Program-made: the position numbers and the translations under genes
In this document: positions 1 to 10,025 of the stretch, piece after piece
Layout of the letters: each line of letters starts with the position of its first letter
Numbering within the stretch: position 1 is the stretch's first letter
Source: Methanofollis ethanolicus
GTDB lineage: Archaea > Halobacteriota > Methanomicrobia > Methanomicrobiales > Methanofollaceae
Direction of reading: 5' to 3'
Length of the DNA stretch: 64,000 bases
NCBI RefSeq assembly: GCF_001571385.1
Contig: NZ_BCNW01000001.1
Location: forward strand, 1,922,001-1,986,000
The notes under the pieces: model-generated
Seen by the model: only the letters and a program-made list of their open reading frames with translations
What the model was told of the DNA's origin: nothing
Database searches by the model: none

Positions 1-813
1 GACCACTATGAGGGAACGGACTTTGATCTGACGGCAGGCATCGCCGCCGGGCCCTTCGGAAACCCGTACAGGTACCTCGGTCCCGCGGACGCCCACACCA
101 ATTTCCAGAACGATACCTCCATCGAGGTGCGGCCGGGTGCGAACCCGCGGCCTGTCTCGGCGATCTTCTGCAGTTACAGTTATGTTGCGGAGGCGCGGTC
201 CGGCCTCCCCGACCCTGTCGGCGGCGTCCTCTGGTTCGGCCCTGCCGTGGCCTACGAGACAGTGTACGCCCCGATCTACGCCGGGTCGGAGGATGTCTCG
301 ACGTCCTACACGACCGGGACGCGGACGGAGTACGACCCCGACGCCGCCTACTGGACATTCGATTTCGTGACCAACTGGGCGATGCTCCGCTATGACGCGA
401 TGATCGAGGACATCCTGGCAGAACAGGTCAGACTCGAAGCAGAGTCGATGAGGCTGGTCGGGGAGACCGATGCAGAGGCGGCAGGGATGATCGCCGCGGG
501 CGACGAAGCCAGCGCCCGCCGCCTCCTCACCAATGTCACCGTGCAGAGGGGCGATGAGATCATCAACGAGTGGCAGGACCTCTCGGCGATGCTCATCGTG
601 AAGTACTCGAACGGCCTCGTCACCGACCCGGCGACGGAGGACGTCGACGAACCCGGATATCCGGCATGGTGGTACCAGGAGGCAGGATACCAGTACGGCC
701 CCAGGGTCTACGACCTCGAACGCCTCCGCGCCACGCCGGGCCTGAACTACACCGGCGAGAGCGTGTGGTTCCCCAAAAACGTCTCTATCGACCAGATCCT
801 GGAGAGGATCTGA
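1..813 (+). CDS. C69-family dipeptidase, C-terminal part (5' end outside window)
   Basis: The reading frame is open from the first base, so the gene begins upstream of the window and only the last 270 codons are visible. The visible start reads DHYEGTDFDL followed by AAGPFGNPYRYLGP, which is the conserved core of peptidase family C69 (PepD/U34 dipeptidases, Ntn-hydrolase fold). The processed N-terminal cysteine nucleophile would lie in the missing part. The rest (WFGPAVAYETVYAPIYAG, then a helical region with many Glu/Ala) fits the C-terminal half of this family. These enzymes hydrolyse dipeptides. Seven bases after the stop a run of eight T probably ends transcription. An M3 peptidase follows in the same orientation. 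Confidence 0.85.
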   Translation, partial: DHYEGTDFDLTAGIAAGPFGNPYRYLGPADAHTNFQNDTSIEVRPGANPRPVSAIFCSYSYVAEARSGLPDPVGGVLWFGPAVAYETVYAPIYAGSEDVSTSYTTGTRTEYDPDAAYWTFDFVTNWAMLRYDAMIEDILAEQVRLEAESMRLVGETDAEAAGMIAAGDEASARRLLTNVTVQRGDEIINEWQDLSAMLIVKYSNGLVTDPATEDVDEPGYPAWWYQEAGYQYGPRVYDLERLRATPGLNYTGESVWFPKNVSIDQILERI

Positions 814-818
814 TCCTT

Positions 819-826
819 TTTTTTCC
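819..826 (+). terminator. T-run terminator after dipeptidase
   Basis: Eight consecutive T residues lie directly after the stop codon of the C69 dipeptidase. Archaeal RNA polymerase terminates at such oligo-T runs. About 90 bases then separate this from the next start codon, enough for a separate promoter. Confidence 0.5.
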
Positions 827-916
827 CTGCGAGACTCCTGTCTCTGAGGATTGGGCCGGAAACATCTCGTACGCCTTTATCCCCCATCAGAGAGACCTAA
901 CGATCACTGATCCCCC

Positions 917-2995
917 ATGCATACCAGCGTTCGCCCCATCCATCTATGGGCACTTCTCCTGATCGCCGTCTCCCTCATGACGGCAGGGTGCCTCCAGGAC
1001 AGACCGCAGGACGGCCCCGTCTCCGTGCCGGAAGAGACGAGTCCCATCCAGACGCACTACTCCCCCGGCGAAATTACCCGGTTGAGCGAGGCCGCAGAGG
1101 AGACTGCAAACGCCTCTCTCAACGCCATCGCCGAGATCCCTCCGGAAAAACGCACCTTCGAGACCACGGTCCTCGCCTTCGACCGGGTCATGGCCGATTA
1201 TTCCGATGCGGTCGCTCCCCTTACGCTGATGGGATATGTGTATCCCGATGCCGGGATCGCCGCCGAGGGCATGGCCTGCGAGGAATCCACATCCGCCTTC
1301 AAGACCGCCGTTTTCACCCGGCGCGACCTCTACGACGCCCTCCGCGGCCAGACGCCACACACGCCCGAGGAAGCCCGCCTATACGACATGACCATCAGGG
1401 ACTTCGAGAAGAACGGCCTGAACCTCCCGGACGACCGTCTCGCGAAGGTCAGGGAGATGCGGACTGAGTTGAGCGGCCTTGAGATCCGGTACGCGGCCAA
1501 CCTGAACAACGATAACACCACGCTTGAGTGTACAGCCGACGAACTCGCTGGAATACCGCCGGCGGCGATGGCCGCGTTCTCGCAGACCCCGCAGGGGACA
1601 TATATCGTCACCATGAAGTATCCCGACTTTATCGCGGTGATGACCTATGCCGACAATGTCGAGACACGCACGAGGATGTACGAAGCGTCCAGCAACCGGC
1701 AGGCGGAGGCGAACACCGCCCTGCTCGAAGAAGCAATCGTCCTGCGCCAGAAAATTGCACGGGAACTGGGGTACGCCACATGGGCCGACTACCAGACCGA
1801 CGGCAGGATGGCCGGGAACACGAGCACTGTGATGGGCTTTCTCACCTCCCTGCAGGCGCCCCTGAAGGGAAAGTACGACGACGAGATGGAAGACCTCCTC
1901 ATCCTGAAGAAGAGTCTGGACCCGGCGGCAACGGCCGTCGACCCCTGGGACATCACGTACCTCCAGGAGAAACAGAAGACGCAGGAGTACGCCTATGACG
2001 AGGAGGAGGTCAGGGAGTACTTCCCTCTCGACACCGTCCTTCATGGCCTCTTCGAGACCTACGGGACCCTCTTCGACATCAAGTTCTCCGAGGTCGGGGA
2101 CGCTCAGGTCTGGTCTCCCGATGTCAGGCTGTATGCGGTGACGGACCGGGCAGACAACGAGACGATCGGTTACCTGTACCTCGACCTCTATCCGCGTGAC
2201 GGGAAGTACGGGCACTTCTGTGCGGCCCCGCTGGTCGGCGGGAGGCTGAAAGACGGCACGTACGCGACGCCGGTCGTTGCGATCCTGGGGAATTTCAACA
2301 GGCCCGAGGGTGAAAGGCCGTCTCTTCTCTCAATGTACGAGATAGAGACGCTCTTCCACGAGACCGGGCATGCGATGCACCATCTCCTGACGACCGCACC
2401 CTATGGCTCCCTCTCCGGGTTCAACGTGGCGTTCGATTTCGTCGAGACTCCCTCCCAGACACTTGAGGAGTGGGCATGGGACCCCGAGGTCCTGGAGTCG
2501 GCATCTGGCCATTATACAAATGCGTCCAGAAAGATTCCGGCAGACCTTCGCGACCGCGTCATTGCGGCGCGAAACGTCGGTACAGGGACTTTCTACACCC
2601 GCCACCTCCTCGCCGACTCTCTTGAGGATATGCGTTTCCACACTGCGACAGGCCCCATCAACGTGACCGAGGTCTGGTACCAGACCTGTGAGGACGTGAC
2701 CGGCACGCGGCCCCCTGCCGGCACCCATCAGCCTGCATCGTTCGAGCACCTCATGGGCGGATACGATGCTGGCTATTACGGGTATCTCTGGTCGAAGGTC
2801 TATGCCCTCGATATCGTCGACGAGTTCAAGGAGGACGGCATGACCAACCGGACTCTCGGCATGACATTCAGGGATGAGGTCCTGTCGAGGGGCAACATGG
2901 AGGACGGGATGGTGCTCCTTGAGAATTTCCTGGGGAGAGAGCCCGGGGTGGAGGCGCTGTACCGGCACATAGGGATAAATAATTCAAAGGCATAA
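917..2995 (+). CDS. M3-family oligopeptidase, lipoprotein
   Basis: Zinc metallopeptidase of family M3 (thimet oligopeptidase / oligopeptidase F type), 692 residues, the usual size of the family. The active-site helix reads FHETGHAMHH with H481-E482 and H485 as zinc ligands and catalytic Glu. The protein starts with a signal peptide ending in the lipobox TAGC (Cys25), so it should be exported and tethered to the outer face of the membrane, unlike the cytosolic members of the family. It probably trims peptides taken up or released outside the cell, in keeping with the neighbouring dipeptidase. A short inverted repeat follows the gene. Confidence 0.92.
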   Translation: MHTSVRPIHLWALLLIAVSLMTAGCLQDRPQDGPVSVPEETSPIQTHYSPGEITRLSEAAEETANASLNAIAEIPPEKRTFETTVLAFDRVMADYSDAVAPLTLMGYVYPDAGIAAEGMACEESTSAFKTAVFTRRDLYDALRGQTPHTPEEARLYDMTIRDFEKNGLNLPDDRLAKVREMRTELSGLEIRYAANLNNDNTTLECTADELAGIPPAAMAAFSQTPQGTYIVTMKYPDFIAVMTYADNVETRTRMYEASSNRQAEANTALLEEAIVLRQKIARELGYATWADYQTDGRMAGNTSTVMGFLTSLQAPLKGKYDDEMEDLLILKKSLDPAATAVDPWDITYLQEKQKTQEYAYDEEEVREYFPLDTVLHGLFETYGTLFDIKFSEVGDAQVWSPDVRLYAVTDRADNETIGYLYLDLYPRDGKYGHFCAAPLVGGRLKDGTYATPVVAILGNFNRPEGERPSLLSMYEIETLFHETGHAMHHLLTTAPYGSLSGFNVAFDFVETPSQTLEEWAWDPEVLESASGHYTNASRKIPADLRDRVIAARNVGTGTFYTRHLLADSLEDMRFHTATGPINVTEVWYQTCEDVTGTRPPAGTHQPASFEHLMGGYDAGYYGYLWSKVYALDIVDEFKEDGMTNRTLGMTFRDEVLSRGNMEDGMVLLENFLGREPGVEALYRHIGINNSKA

Positions 2996-2997
2996 AA

Positions 2998-3016
2998 ATT
3001 CAGGAAATACCTGAAT
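2998..3016 (+). terminator. Hairpin after M3 peptidase gene
   Basis: A perfect 7-base inverted repeat, ATTCAGG and CCTGAAT, encloses the loop AAATA just after the stop codon. No long T-run follows, so it could be a terminator, an mRNA 3'-end stabiliser, or an operator for the next operon. Confidence 0.35.
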
Positions 3017-3100
3017 CATTCATAATTATGGATTGCATGATACCCTTTTTCACACCGTGAAGAAAAAAAAGTTTCTAGAACCAGACCCGCCACAAAACCA

Positions 3101-3128
3101 AAAATAATATATGGGATTTCCCCCATAT
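3101..3128 (+). promoter_or_regulatory. AT-rich promoter region with inverted repeat
   Basis: The stretch AAAATAATATATGGG is TATA-like and overlaps a perfect inverted repeat, ATATGGG (3109-3115) and CCCATAT (3122-3128) with a 6-base spacer. A palindrome that covers the TATA/start region is a common operator arrangement. It precedes the four-gene operon beginning at 3281 and lies at the step from GC-rich to AT-rich sequence. Confidence 0.4.
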
Positions 3129-3280
3129 TGAAAATCAGTCAATAGCATCGATGGATGTTATGCATGGAGCATGTGTTCCATGGTATCCGGGATGGTGATC
3201 CCATCGAAAGATACACCGCAAACGGTGACGTTTGCCGATCCATTTTGTTATTGGCTCTAAGCACAATTGGAGTCAATAAA

Positions 3281-4126
3281 ATGAGCAATCAACAAGACGT
3301 TAATTTCAAGGTCGGTATTGTTGGCCTTGGATCGGTTGGTTCTGCTGTTAAACACGCACTGAGTTTCTACTATCCCTGCACCGGTTATGACATAAAAGGT
3401 ATCGGTTCATGGAGTGACATTCTGGAAACACAGGTGACTTTTATCACCGTTTCGACGCCGGAAGGCATTGACAGTCGCCTTGACTGTTCAGCGGTTGATA
3501 ATGTTTTGTCCCGGCTCAACGAAAGTGGGCATTCCGGTATTTGCGTGATAAAAAGCACTGTTGGAGTTGGGTATACAGATTCAGCGGTGAGACGTTTCCC
3601 GTGTCTGCGAATCGTTTACATGCCGGAATTTTTACGCGAAAAAAGCAACTTCACCTGGTTTGTCAACCCTGACAGAATCGTTGTAAGCGGAGACGATCAG
3701 GATATCGATACTGTGCTGGAATTATTCACCTGGGTAGACGGGCTCTATGACACGGTGCCGGTTTTACGGATGTCTTATATCGAAGCAGAAATTGGAAAAC
3801 TTGCTCATAATGCAAGAATTGCACTCCTCGTTAGTTTCACAAATGAAATTGAACAGATTTCTCAGGAACACGGCGCCGATCCAAACCGGGTAATGAGTGT
3901 AATCCATGCCGACAGACGCGTAAAGTCCCAGGAACATCTGCGACCGGGACTTGGTCCCTATGGCGGGAAGTGCGTCCCGAAAGATACCAGGGAACTGATC
4001 AATGCCTCACGCAATACGATACTCCTCAAAGCGGCAGAGACTGTAAATAACACTCTCCTGAACAAGAGGTTTCCCCTCGATGTGAAAACTGCCGTCTCAC
4101 AACCGACTGAGAAACGGATCTGCTAA
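3281..4126 (+). CDS. Short UDP-glucose/GDP-mannose dehydrogenase-family protein
   Basis: 281 residues from the ATG at 3281 (an upstream in-frame ATG at 3155 would add 42 residues with no family likeness). The N-terminus carries the NAD-binding signature GIVGLGSVGSA (G15, G17, G20). The motif PYGGKCVPKD places the catalytic cysteine at C231, as in dehydrogenases that oxidise a nucleotide sugar twice to a uronic acid. The protein stops soon after this central region, so the C-terminal UDP-sugar-binding domain of the usual 400-450-residue enzymes is missing. It may have another substrate or work with the large protein that follows 17 bases downstream. First gene of a tight operon in an AT-rich island. 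Confidence 0.8.
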   Translation: MSNQQDVNFKVGIVGLGSVGSAVKHALSFYYPCTGYDIKGIGSWSDILETQVTFITVSTPEGIDSRLDCSAVDNVLSRLNESGHSGICVIKSTVGVGYTDSAVRRFPCLRIVYMPEFLREKSNFTWFVNPDRIVVSGDDQDIDTVLELFTWVDGLYDTVPVLRMSYIEAEIGKLAHNARIALLVSFTNEIEQISQEHGADPNRVMSVIHADRRVKSQEHLRPGLGPYGGKCVPKDTRELINASRNTILLKAAETVNNTLLNKRFPLDVKTAVSQPTEKRIC

Positions 4127-4143
4127 GGGGGCACGAGAAAATT

Positions 4144-7100
4144 ATGACGCAACTTGCTGTACTTATTGCCACAAAAAACCGCCCGGAATCCCTGAAAAAT
4201 GCGCTTCATTCGATTATCCGTCAGACAACTCAGCCGGATACAATTTTTGTTGTCAGTGATTGTGATTCCGAACACGAGAAAGCAACAGATCGAATTATCC
4301 ATGAGATTGCCCTGACATTTCCACAAATTCGCTTGATAGAAAATCAGAGGACAAAAAATCTCTCCGGCGCAATAAACACAGGGCTTCAAACTCTTATTGA
4401 AGATAATTACATCCCTGAATCTACATACTGTGCCCTTCTTGATGACGACGATGAGTGGGAACCGGAGTATCTCTCCCTCTGCCTCGAAAAAGCCGAATCA
4501 GAAAACCGGGATGTTGTTATATCGGGCCTTATCCGTCATGAAAAGCAGGATGTTGATGGGGTGCGATTATCTATCCCTGACGCTCTTAGTGTCGGTGATT
4601 TTTTTGTTGGAAATCCCCATGTCCAGGGTTCAAATCTTTTTGTCCGGTTCTCGACACTTCTTGCAGCAGGGGGGTTTGACGAAAATCTGGAAAGTACGAC
4701 AGACAGGGATGTATGTATTCGAATACTCGATCTGAGTTCATGCAAGGTTGGGTATATTCAAAAACATCTGGTACATCACTGGGCTCTTCCCAATACAAAC
4801 CGGCTTTCTGAACCGCAGTCCCCCCGTAAGATTCAGGGTTTAACAGAATTTTACAACAAATATGCTCCACGCATGAACTCTCAGGAACAGGATGCATTCA
4901 GGCATCGTGCCCTGAAGCTGTTTGGATGTGAAATTCATTCCGTTGGAATGCCTGATGGAGCCAAATCGATACCTCTAGACAGACCACGTTGTTATCAAAC
5001 CGAATCAACAGTTCCTCTGGTCGTTGGTTTCATTGCGACGCGGATGACATCCACTGAAAGTCTCCTCAACGATCTTCATGCTTTTTTTGGGGATTCTTCT
5101 GGTATTCGAAGGGTTGTAATCTGTGACAACACACCATCAACCGAAGTTCTCAAACAGTTGCTTGGTCGCGAACAGTATCGATCGCTGAACTGCACGCTGA
5201 TCAGCAGAAAAACCATCGATGAAGAATGTGATGCAGGAGTATTTGGATCATATCTGCAGGATAAAGAACAACGGAAGGGTATTTCTTCAGGAAGGACTGT
5301 CCTTCATCACCATCTTTACAAAGAGGCCAAAAAAATACCCGGTTCTGTTGTATGGGTGTTGGACGACGACATAAGGCTCGAATATCTCACAAATGAGCAT
5401 ACTATTGTCAAATTGTCCTATCAGGATGTGCAGGACACAATAGTGAGACTGAAAAGTCAGGGTATTAGCATCGCCGTTGGAAAAATAACCGGCGACGCGC
5501 CGCTCCCAGTGCATAGTACTCTTCGGGTTCAACTTCTCGATATTTTCTCAGAATTGAAACGCAGGGAACAGGTACTAGTCTCTGAATCTTCAGGGCAAAA
5601 AAATACTCAAATCAAGCATATTCACCAGACTGATAACTTATCTGGGAAATTTCCGGATTATTACTATGACTATTCGGGCGAACACACTGCACACCTTGAA
5701 TTGCCTTTTCGAGAATCACTGATGGAAATCCCGACAATTGATGATCTCATCCAGAAGATCCCTGAAATCGGGTTTGGGAAAAATATCTCCCGTCCGGTTA
5801 TAACCCAACCCTGTTCATCCTGTAGCAAAGTGTCTGTATCATCGCCGTCCATTATCCCTCGGGGAGGGAATACCATCGTTCTCAATCTGGAGTGTCTTCG
5901 TGAATTTCCCAACCTGTCTCCCAGAATTGGACAATTGAATGCCCGCCGCGGGGATACGTTCTGGTGTATCCTCAACAATCGCATCAAGGCGACCAGGGTA
6001 GGTTTATTCCCCCTTGCCGTACGGCAGGAAAGAACATCTGAAACGACGCGGGCACATGATTTTAGCACACTTCTTGCAGATTTTTATGGCAGTGCCTTCA
6101 TCCGTGCGATGGATCAGTACTATGAGAGAAAAATTCAGGAAACCGGTTCCGTTCCCCGTCGTCTCAGACTCTCAATAGATAATAATGGCAGGGAAATGAT
6201 CTCGTCACTGTTCGGGAGTCATCTGAATAGGAGACTTTCCCATTTTGTAATGAATGCCTATCGCATTCGGGGTTTAATCGGTTCAATTGAGAATACATTA
6301 GAGTCAGAAGTCTTTTGTGATGTCCAGAGGATCTACGAGGTACATTCATTCCTGAACTCACTGAAACAACTCTACTCTCCTGAGAATATCTGGAAGACCT
6401 ATCATGAGGGGAAGTGCTGGAACCGTACTGACCTGGATCTGTTTCTCGGTCATTTCAAAGAATATGTGAAGACCTATCACCACAACCTTTCCCAGGAGAT
6501 TTGTCCGGAACATATCAGATATGCAAAACAGGTTACGGAAAGAATCCTTAGGAAAAGATATCGCGACATATCGATTCCCCTGCGGAACATAGGGTATGGT
6601 CATGAAGGAGCCGTATTCACTGATGGCAAAAACGTGTACAAATATTTCTATGCAGGCCTGGCGAATTTTCAGGAAGCCCGCCTTGAAATCCTCAGGAAAA
6701 AGGTATTAAACAGCAGTTCTCTTCCCCATTTGAGTTCTCTTACCGATATTATTGAGGAAAATGGAGAACTGATCTTTGTCATGTCCTATGAAGGCGATAA
6801 AGAATATTCGGGTGGTCACCTCCAGGATATACTCGCAATTCTGAATGAATGCAAAGAATCCGGCATCGCATTTACAAATTTTCATCCAAAGAACCTGATT
6901 GTCAATGGTGATACGCTTAAATTGGTAGATATCGGAGATTCGATTGTTCCGTACAATGAAAAAGAATTCCTTCAGATGTGCAGAAGGGCATATCTTACGT
7001 GCCGCTGGTATTTCCGAAAAGATATATCAGAATTGATGTCGACCGCTCTCTTTGACCCGGACCTGCCTGAACTCTGTGGGTTTAACTATTTTTTCGAGGC

Positions 7101-9354
7101 TACGAAGAAAAAAACAAAAAATGATCTTGTTAACGAAAAAATAGTTCAATTGGTTGCTGAAAGCCGTCCCACAAGGATTTTTGATTATGGATGTGGAAGA
7201 GGATCAATTGCAGAAAGACTAGCAGACATGGGGTATCGTGTGTTTGCGTATGATCCAGATCTTTCAGTCCTTCGTAAGAACTCTACCAACCCTATTAAAG
7301 CTCATTATGTTGACCCCAACGAATTGGCACACCTGATATTGTGTGGTGAGAAGTTTGACACTGTGGTCTGTAGTCTGGTTCTCTGTACAATCAGCGATAA
7401 CACGGAAGTAAAGGAGGTCATGGGAAATATCCGTAAGCTGGTTTCAGATGACGGTGAAGTAATTGTTGCTCTTTGCAATCCTTTTTCATCATTTGTTCCG
7501 GAATCTGAGACCCATATCAAGTTGGACCTTCCTGAGGATACGAAATATCAAAAACAATTTTGTTACCAGAAAAGAATGAAGGAAACCGGCAAGATTCGGT
7601 ATGAATGCCACAGGCCGTTCTCATGGTACAAACACCTTTTCCACCAGCATGCCTTTGAAATCTCGGGAATTGAAGAAGTCAAAACACTGGACATTCAAAA
7701 CCTCTGTCCTTCCAGTGATTTCATCATCCTGAAGTTAAAACCTCTCAATATCCCGGAAAACCACAGTGTCTCACTTCTCATCCGTGCGGGTGCAATGGAA
7801 TGGGAGACAATCGATCTTCAAATCCGACACATTGTTAGTCAATTGGAAGGACCTCAGACTTTTTTAGAAAAAATCGTGGTCACGGATAACTATACGGGCC
7901 CATTCGCACGCCAATATTCTCAGGCAAACCTGATGGATTTCAAAAGGAAACTTGACCGTCTCGTTGCTGAAGGAATAATTGATATGGTGGTGACCGCACC
8001 TGAAGATCCCTCAATCATTGAAGACACCAACATAAGATGGTTTAATGTTTCTTCAGCGAACCCGCGTAGTCGGAATGGTCAACCGACCTTTATGGCGCTT
8101 TTCGGGTTTGAACAGTGTCGGGGAGATTATATTCTCCATATGGATAGCGACTGCATCATCGCACGAATGGACCGTGACCATGATTATCTGGGAGATATGG
8201 TCAGTATTTTCCAGTCCGATCCAAATGCCCTTACAGTTTCATTCAATATCGCAAAATCTGATGATGAACCATACACACGGGATAGTCAGGGGAAAAAATG
8301 GCGAACTGAAGTGCGATGTGGGCTGATATCGAGGGCTCGAATTCTATCGTCACTTCCTCTCCCGAATGATGCAGATGAATCAGGCGCACTTCAACTTGCC
8401 TGGCATCGTGCTCTCGATACCAAACTTGTTCAATCAGAATGGCAGTCCTATCGTGGGGGAGACCGGCGAACATTTTTCATCCATGTTCCCAACACCACAA
8501 AAACCAATGGTAATTTTTGGTTCACTGTGCTCGGGTCTGCGGAACAAAAGAAGATTCCAGAGATCCAGAATAATTCCGTTGATCTCATAGGAACAATGAA
8601 TGACTGGGTCGGTTCTCTCAGTAATGAATGTGTATTCATCATCCGTGGAAAAGATGTTCCCATTTCAAAATTGCGACGATGTATGGATTCGGTAGATCGG
8701 CAAACAGACTCCAGCTTTGGCCTGGTCTTCATCGATGCAGGATCCTTGAATCCAGTTCCCGAGTATATCAAAGAAGTCCTTTTACCCACATGGGGGGAGA
8801 GGGCCCGTGCATTTCTCAATTTTTCCCCCCTGACGTCTCTTGAAAACAATGTAATTGCTATTCGAGATATCTGCTCAAATCCGGACAGTGTCATTATCAC
8901 ATTGGATATGGACGATGCCCTCATCGGGACTGATGTCATCGAGTGCCTCAGAGAAAAGTATCGCCAGGGGGCAGATTTGACCGTAGGGTCCATGATACGA
9001 ACAGATAAATCATGTGATTATCCAGCAATATTCGAGGATGTCCGGAATGCACGGGGCGGCAATGTCTGGCAGCACCTGAGAACATTCAGGAAATATCTCT
9101 TTGATGCTATCCCGGAATCCTATTTCAAAATTGATACCGGTTGGATTTCCTTTGCCGAAGACTGGGCTTTTATGATTCCCATGGTTGAGATGGCAAGACA
9201 TCCGCTCTATGTCAATAAGATTCTGTACTTCTACGAACCCACGGGGAATAAAGACCCGGCAACCAGGCTCCGCCGGGAAGATATGATCGCTAAAATTGTC
9301 GAGAAGAATCCCCTGAACCGAGATTTCTGCATCTTAAGGGGCGGTATGGAATGA
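4144..9354 (+). CDS. Giant glycosyltransferase / kinase-like / methyltransferase protein
   Basis: 1736 residues, a chain of modules. Residues 3-260: family 2 glycosyltransferase (ATKNRPESLKNALHSI; acidic metal site DDDDEW at 100-105). About 290-480: a second GT-A-like domain with LDDD at 406-409. About 815-1000: a protein-kinase/aminoglycoside-kinase-like domain with a glycine-rich stretch GYGHEGAVF, K833, an HxxN catalytic-loop likeness (FHPKN, H914, N917) and VDIGD (D929) in the place of DFG. About 1005-1160: class I SAM methyltransferase with motif I DYGCGRG at 1014-1020. About 1250-1500: a third GT-A with MDSD (1334-1336). About 1535-1730: a fourth with LDMDD (1588-1591). No signal peptide or clear membrane segment. 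It overlaps the next gene by ATGA. The combination suggests assembly and decoration of a phosphorylated, methylated glycan, but the product is unknown. Confidence 0.8.
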   Translation: MTQLAVLIATKNRPESLKNALHSIIRQTTQPDTIFVVSDCDSEHEKATDRIIHEIALTFPQIRLIENQRTKNLSGAINTGLQTLIEDNYIPESTYCALLDDDDEWEPEYLSLCLEKAESENRDVVISGLIRHEKQDVDGVRLSIPDALSVGDFFVGNPHVQGSNLFVRFSTLLAAGGFDENLESTTDRDVCIRILDLSSCKVGYIQKHLVHHWALPNTNRLSEPQSPRKIQGLTEFYNKYAPRMNSQEQDAFRHRALKLFGCEIHSVGMPDGAKSIPLDRPRCYQTESTVPLVVGFIATRMTSTESLLNDLHAFFGDSSGIRRVVICDNTPSTEVLKQLLGREQYRSLNCTLISRKTIDEECDAGVFGSYLQDKEQRKGISSGRTVLHHHLYKEAKKIPGSVVWVLDDDIRLEYLTNEHTIVKLSYQDVQDTIVRLKSQGISIAVGKITGDAPLPVHSTLRVQLLDIFSELKRREQVLVSESSGQKNTQIKHIHQTDNLSGKFPDYYYDYSGEHTAHLELPFRESLMEIPTIDDLIQKIPEIGFGKNISRPVITQPCSSCSKVSVSSPSIIPRGGNTIVLNLECLREFPNLSPRIGQLNARRGDTFWCILNNRIKATRVGLFPLAVRQERTSETTRAHDFSTLLADFYGSAFIRAMDQYYERKIQETGSVPRRLRLSIDNNGREMISSLFGSHLNRRLSHFVMNAYRIRGLIGSIENTLESEVFCDVQRIYEVHSFLNSLKQLYSPENIWKTYHEGKCWNRTDLDLFLGHFKEYVKTYHHNLSQEICPEHIRYAKQVTERILRKRYRDISIPLRNIGYGHEGAVFTDGKNVYKYFYAGLANFQEARLEILRKKVLNSSSLPHLSSLTDIIEENGELIFVMSYEGDKEYSGGHLQDILAILNECKESGIAFTNFHPKNLIVNGDTLKLVDIGDSIVPYNEKEFLQMCRRAYLTCRWYFRKDISELMSTALFDPDLPELCGFNYFFEATKKKTKNDLVNEKIVQLVAESRPTRIFDYGCGRGSIAERLADMGYRVFAYDPDLSVLRKNSTNPIKAHYVDPNELAHLILCGEKFDTVVCSLVLCTISDNTEVKEVMGNIRKLVSDDGEVIVALCNPFSSFVPESETHIKLDLPEDTKYQKQFCYQKRMKETGKIRYECHRPFSWYKHLFHQHAFEISGIEEVKTLDIQNLCPSSDFIILKLKPLNIPENHSVSLLIRAGAMEWETIDLQIRHIVSQLEGPQTFLEKIVVTDNYTGPFARQYSQANLMDFKRKLDRLVAEGIIDMVVTAPEDPSIIEDTNIRWFNVSSANPRSRNGQPTFMALFGFEQCRGDYILHMDSDCIIARMDRDHDYLGDMVSIFQSDPNALTVSFNIAKSDDEPYTRDSQGKKWRTEVRCGLISRARILSSLPLPNDADESGALQLAWHRALDTKLVQSEWQSYRGGDRRTFFIHVPNTTKTNGNFWFTVLGSAEQKKIPEIQNNSVDLIGTMNDWVGSLSNECVFIIRGKDVPISKLRRCMDSVDRQTDSSFGLVFIDAGSLNPVPEYIKEVLLPTWGERARAFLNFSPLTSLENNVIAIRDICSNPDSVIITLDMDDALIGTDVIECLREKYRQGADLTVGSMIRTDKSCDYPAIFEDVRNARGGNVWQHLRTFRKYLFDAIPESYFKIDTGWISFAEDWAFMIPMVEMARHPLYVNKILYFYEPTGNKDPATRLRREDMIAKIVEKNPLNRDFCILRGGME

Positions 9355-10025
9355 AACCCGGGGATTATGTACTTAATCTCATCAAAAACGCACCAAAAAA
9401 TCGTCGGACAATCGCACTCATTCGGCATTCAAAGAAAGAATCGTTTAATGGGATTCCTGACGAGCTTCGTGATTCTGTTGGAATTACTGAGGAGGGCATT
9501 GTAATGGCCAGAGAATTTGGTGAAGCAATGAATCAAATCCCCTCTGTACAGAGACTTCTCCTTGGTCATACCATAGCGAAAAGAGCGGAGATGACGGCCC
9601 AGTCAATTTTTGATGGATATTGTTCTGACGGTCAGGCAAGGATTCTCGGATGCGAACCGACAATAACAAGTCCGGTCGTAAATCTCGATAATCTGGTAAA
9701 GGTAAGAAACACGTTCGGGTGGCCAAATCTCATCATAAAATGGTTGGATGAGAAAATTCCCGGAAATACCCTTCGGAACCCGCATGAATATACTGATGAG
9801 ACATTGGGGTATTTGTTGCAGTATCCGGGACCGGGCATGGGCGAGTTATTAATCCTCGTTGCTCATGACATTACTCTCTTTCCCTTAATCTACAGTTTAT
9901 TTGGTGAAAAGATAAAGTCAATCGAATTTCTCAATGGTATCGTCATTTCAGCGGATACAAAAATTGCTGAAATTGCATTTGTTGATGCAAAACACTCATT
10001 CAAGACGGAGCGTAGAATTTTATGA
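9351..10025 (+). CDS. Histidine phosphatase-superfamily protein
   Basis: 224 residues, start ATG overlapping the stop of the giant gene (ATGA). The N-terminal motif LIRHSKKE gives the R25-H26 pair of the phosphoglycerate-mutase-like histidine phosphatases, where the His is phosphorylated during catalysis. The second histidine is seen in VAHDITLFP (H172). These enzymes remove phosphate from sugars, nucleotides or proteins. The sequence RHSKKESFNG departs from the classic RHGET, so the substrate cannot be inferred by family. Tight coupling to the kinase-bearing upstream gene suggests an opposing phosphorylation/dephosphorylation pair. Confidence 0.8.
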   Translation: MKPGDYVLNLIKNAPKNRRTIALIRHSKKESFNGIPDELRDSVGITEEGIVMAREFGEAMNQIPSVQRLLLGHTIAKRAEMTAQSIFDGYCSDGQARILGCEPTITSPVVNLDNLVKVRNTFGWPNLIIKWLDEKIPGNTLRNPHEYTDETLGYLLQYPGPGMGELLILVAHDITLFPLIYSLFGEKIKSIEFLNGIVISADTKIAEIAFVDAKHSFKTERRIL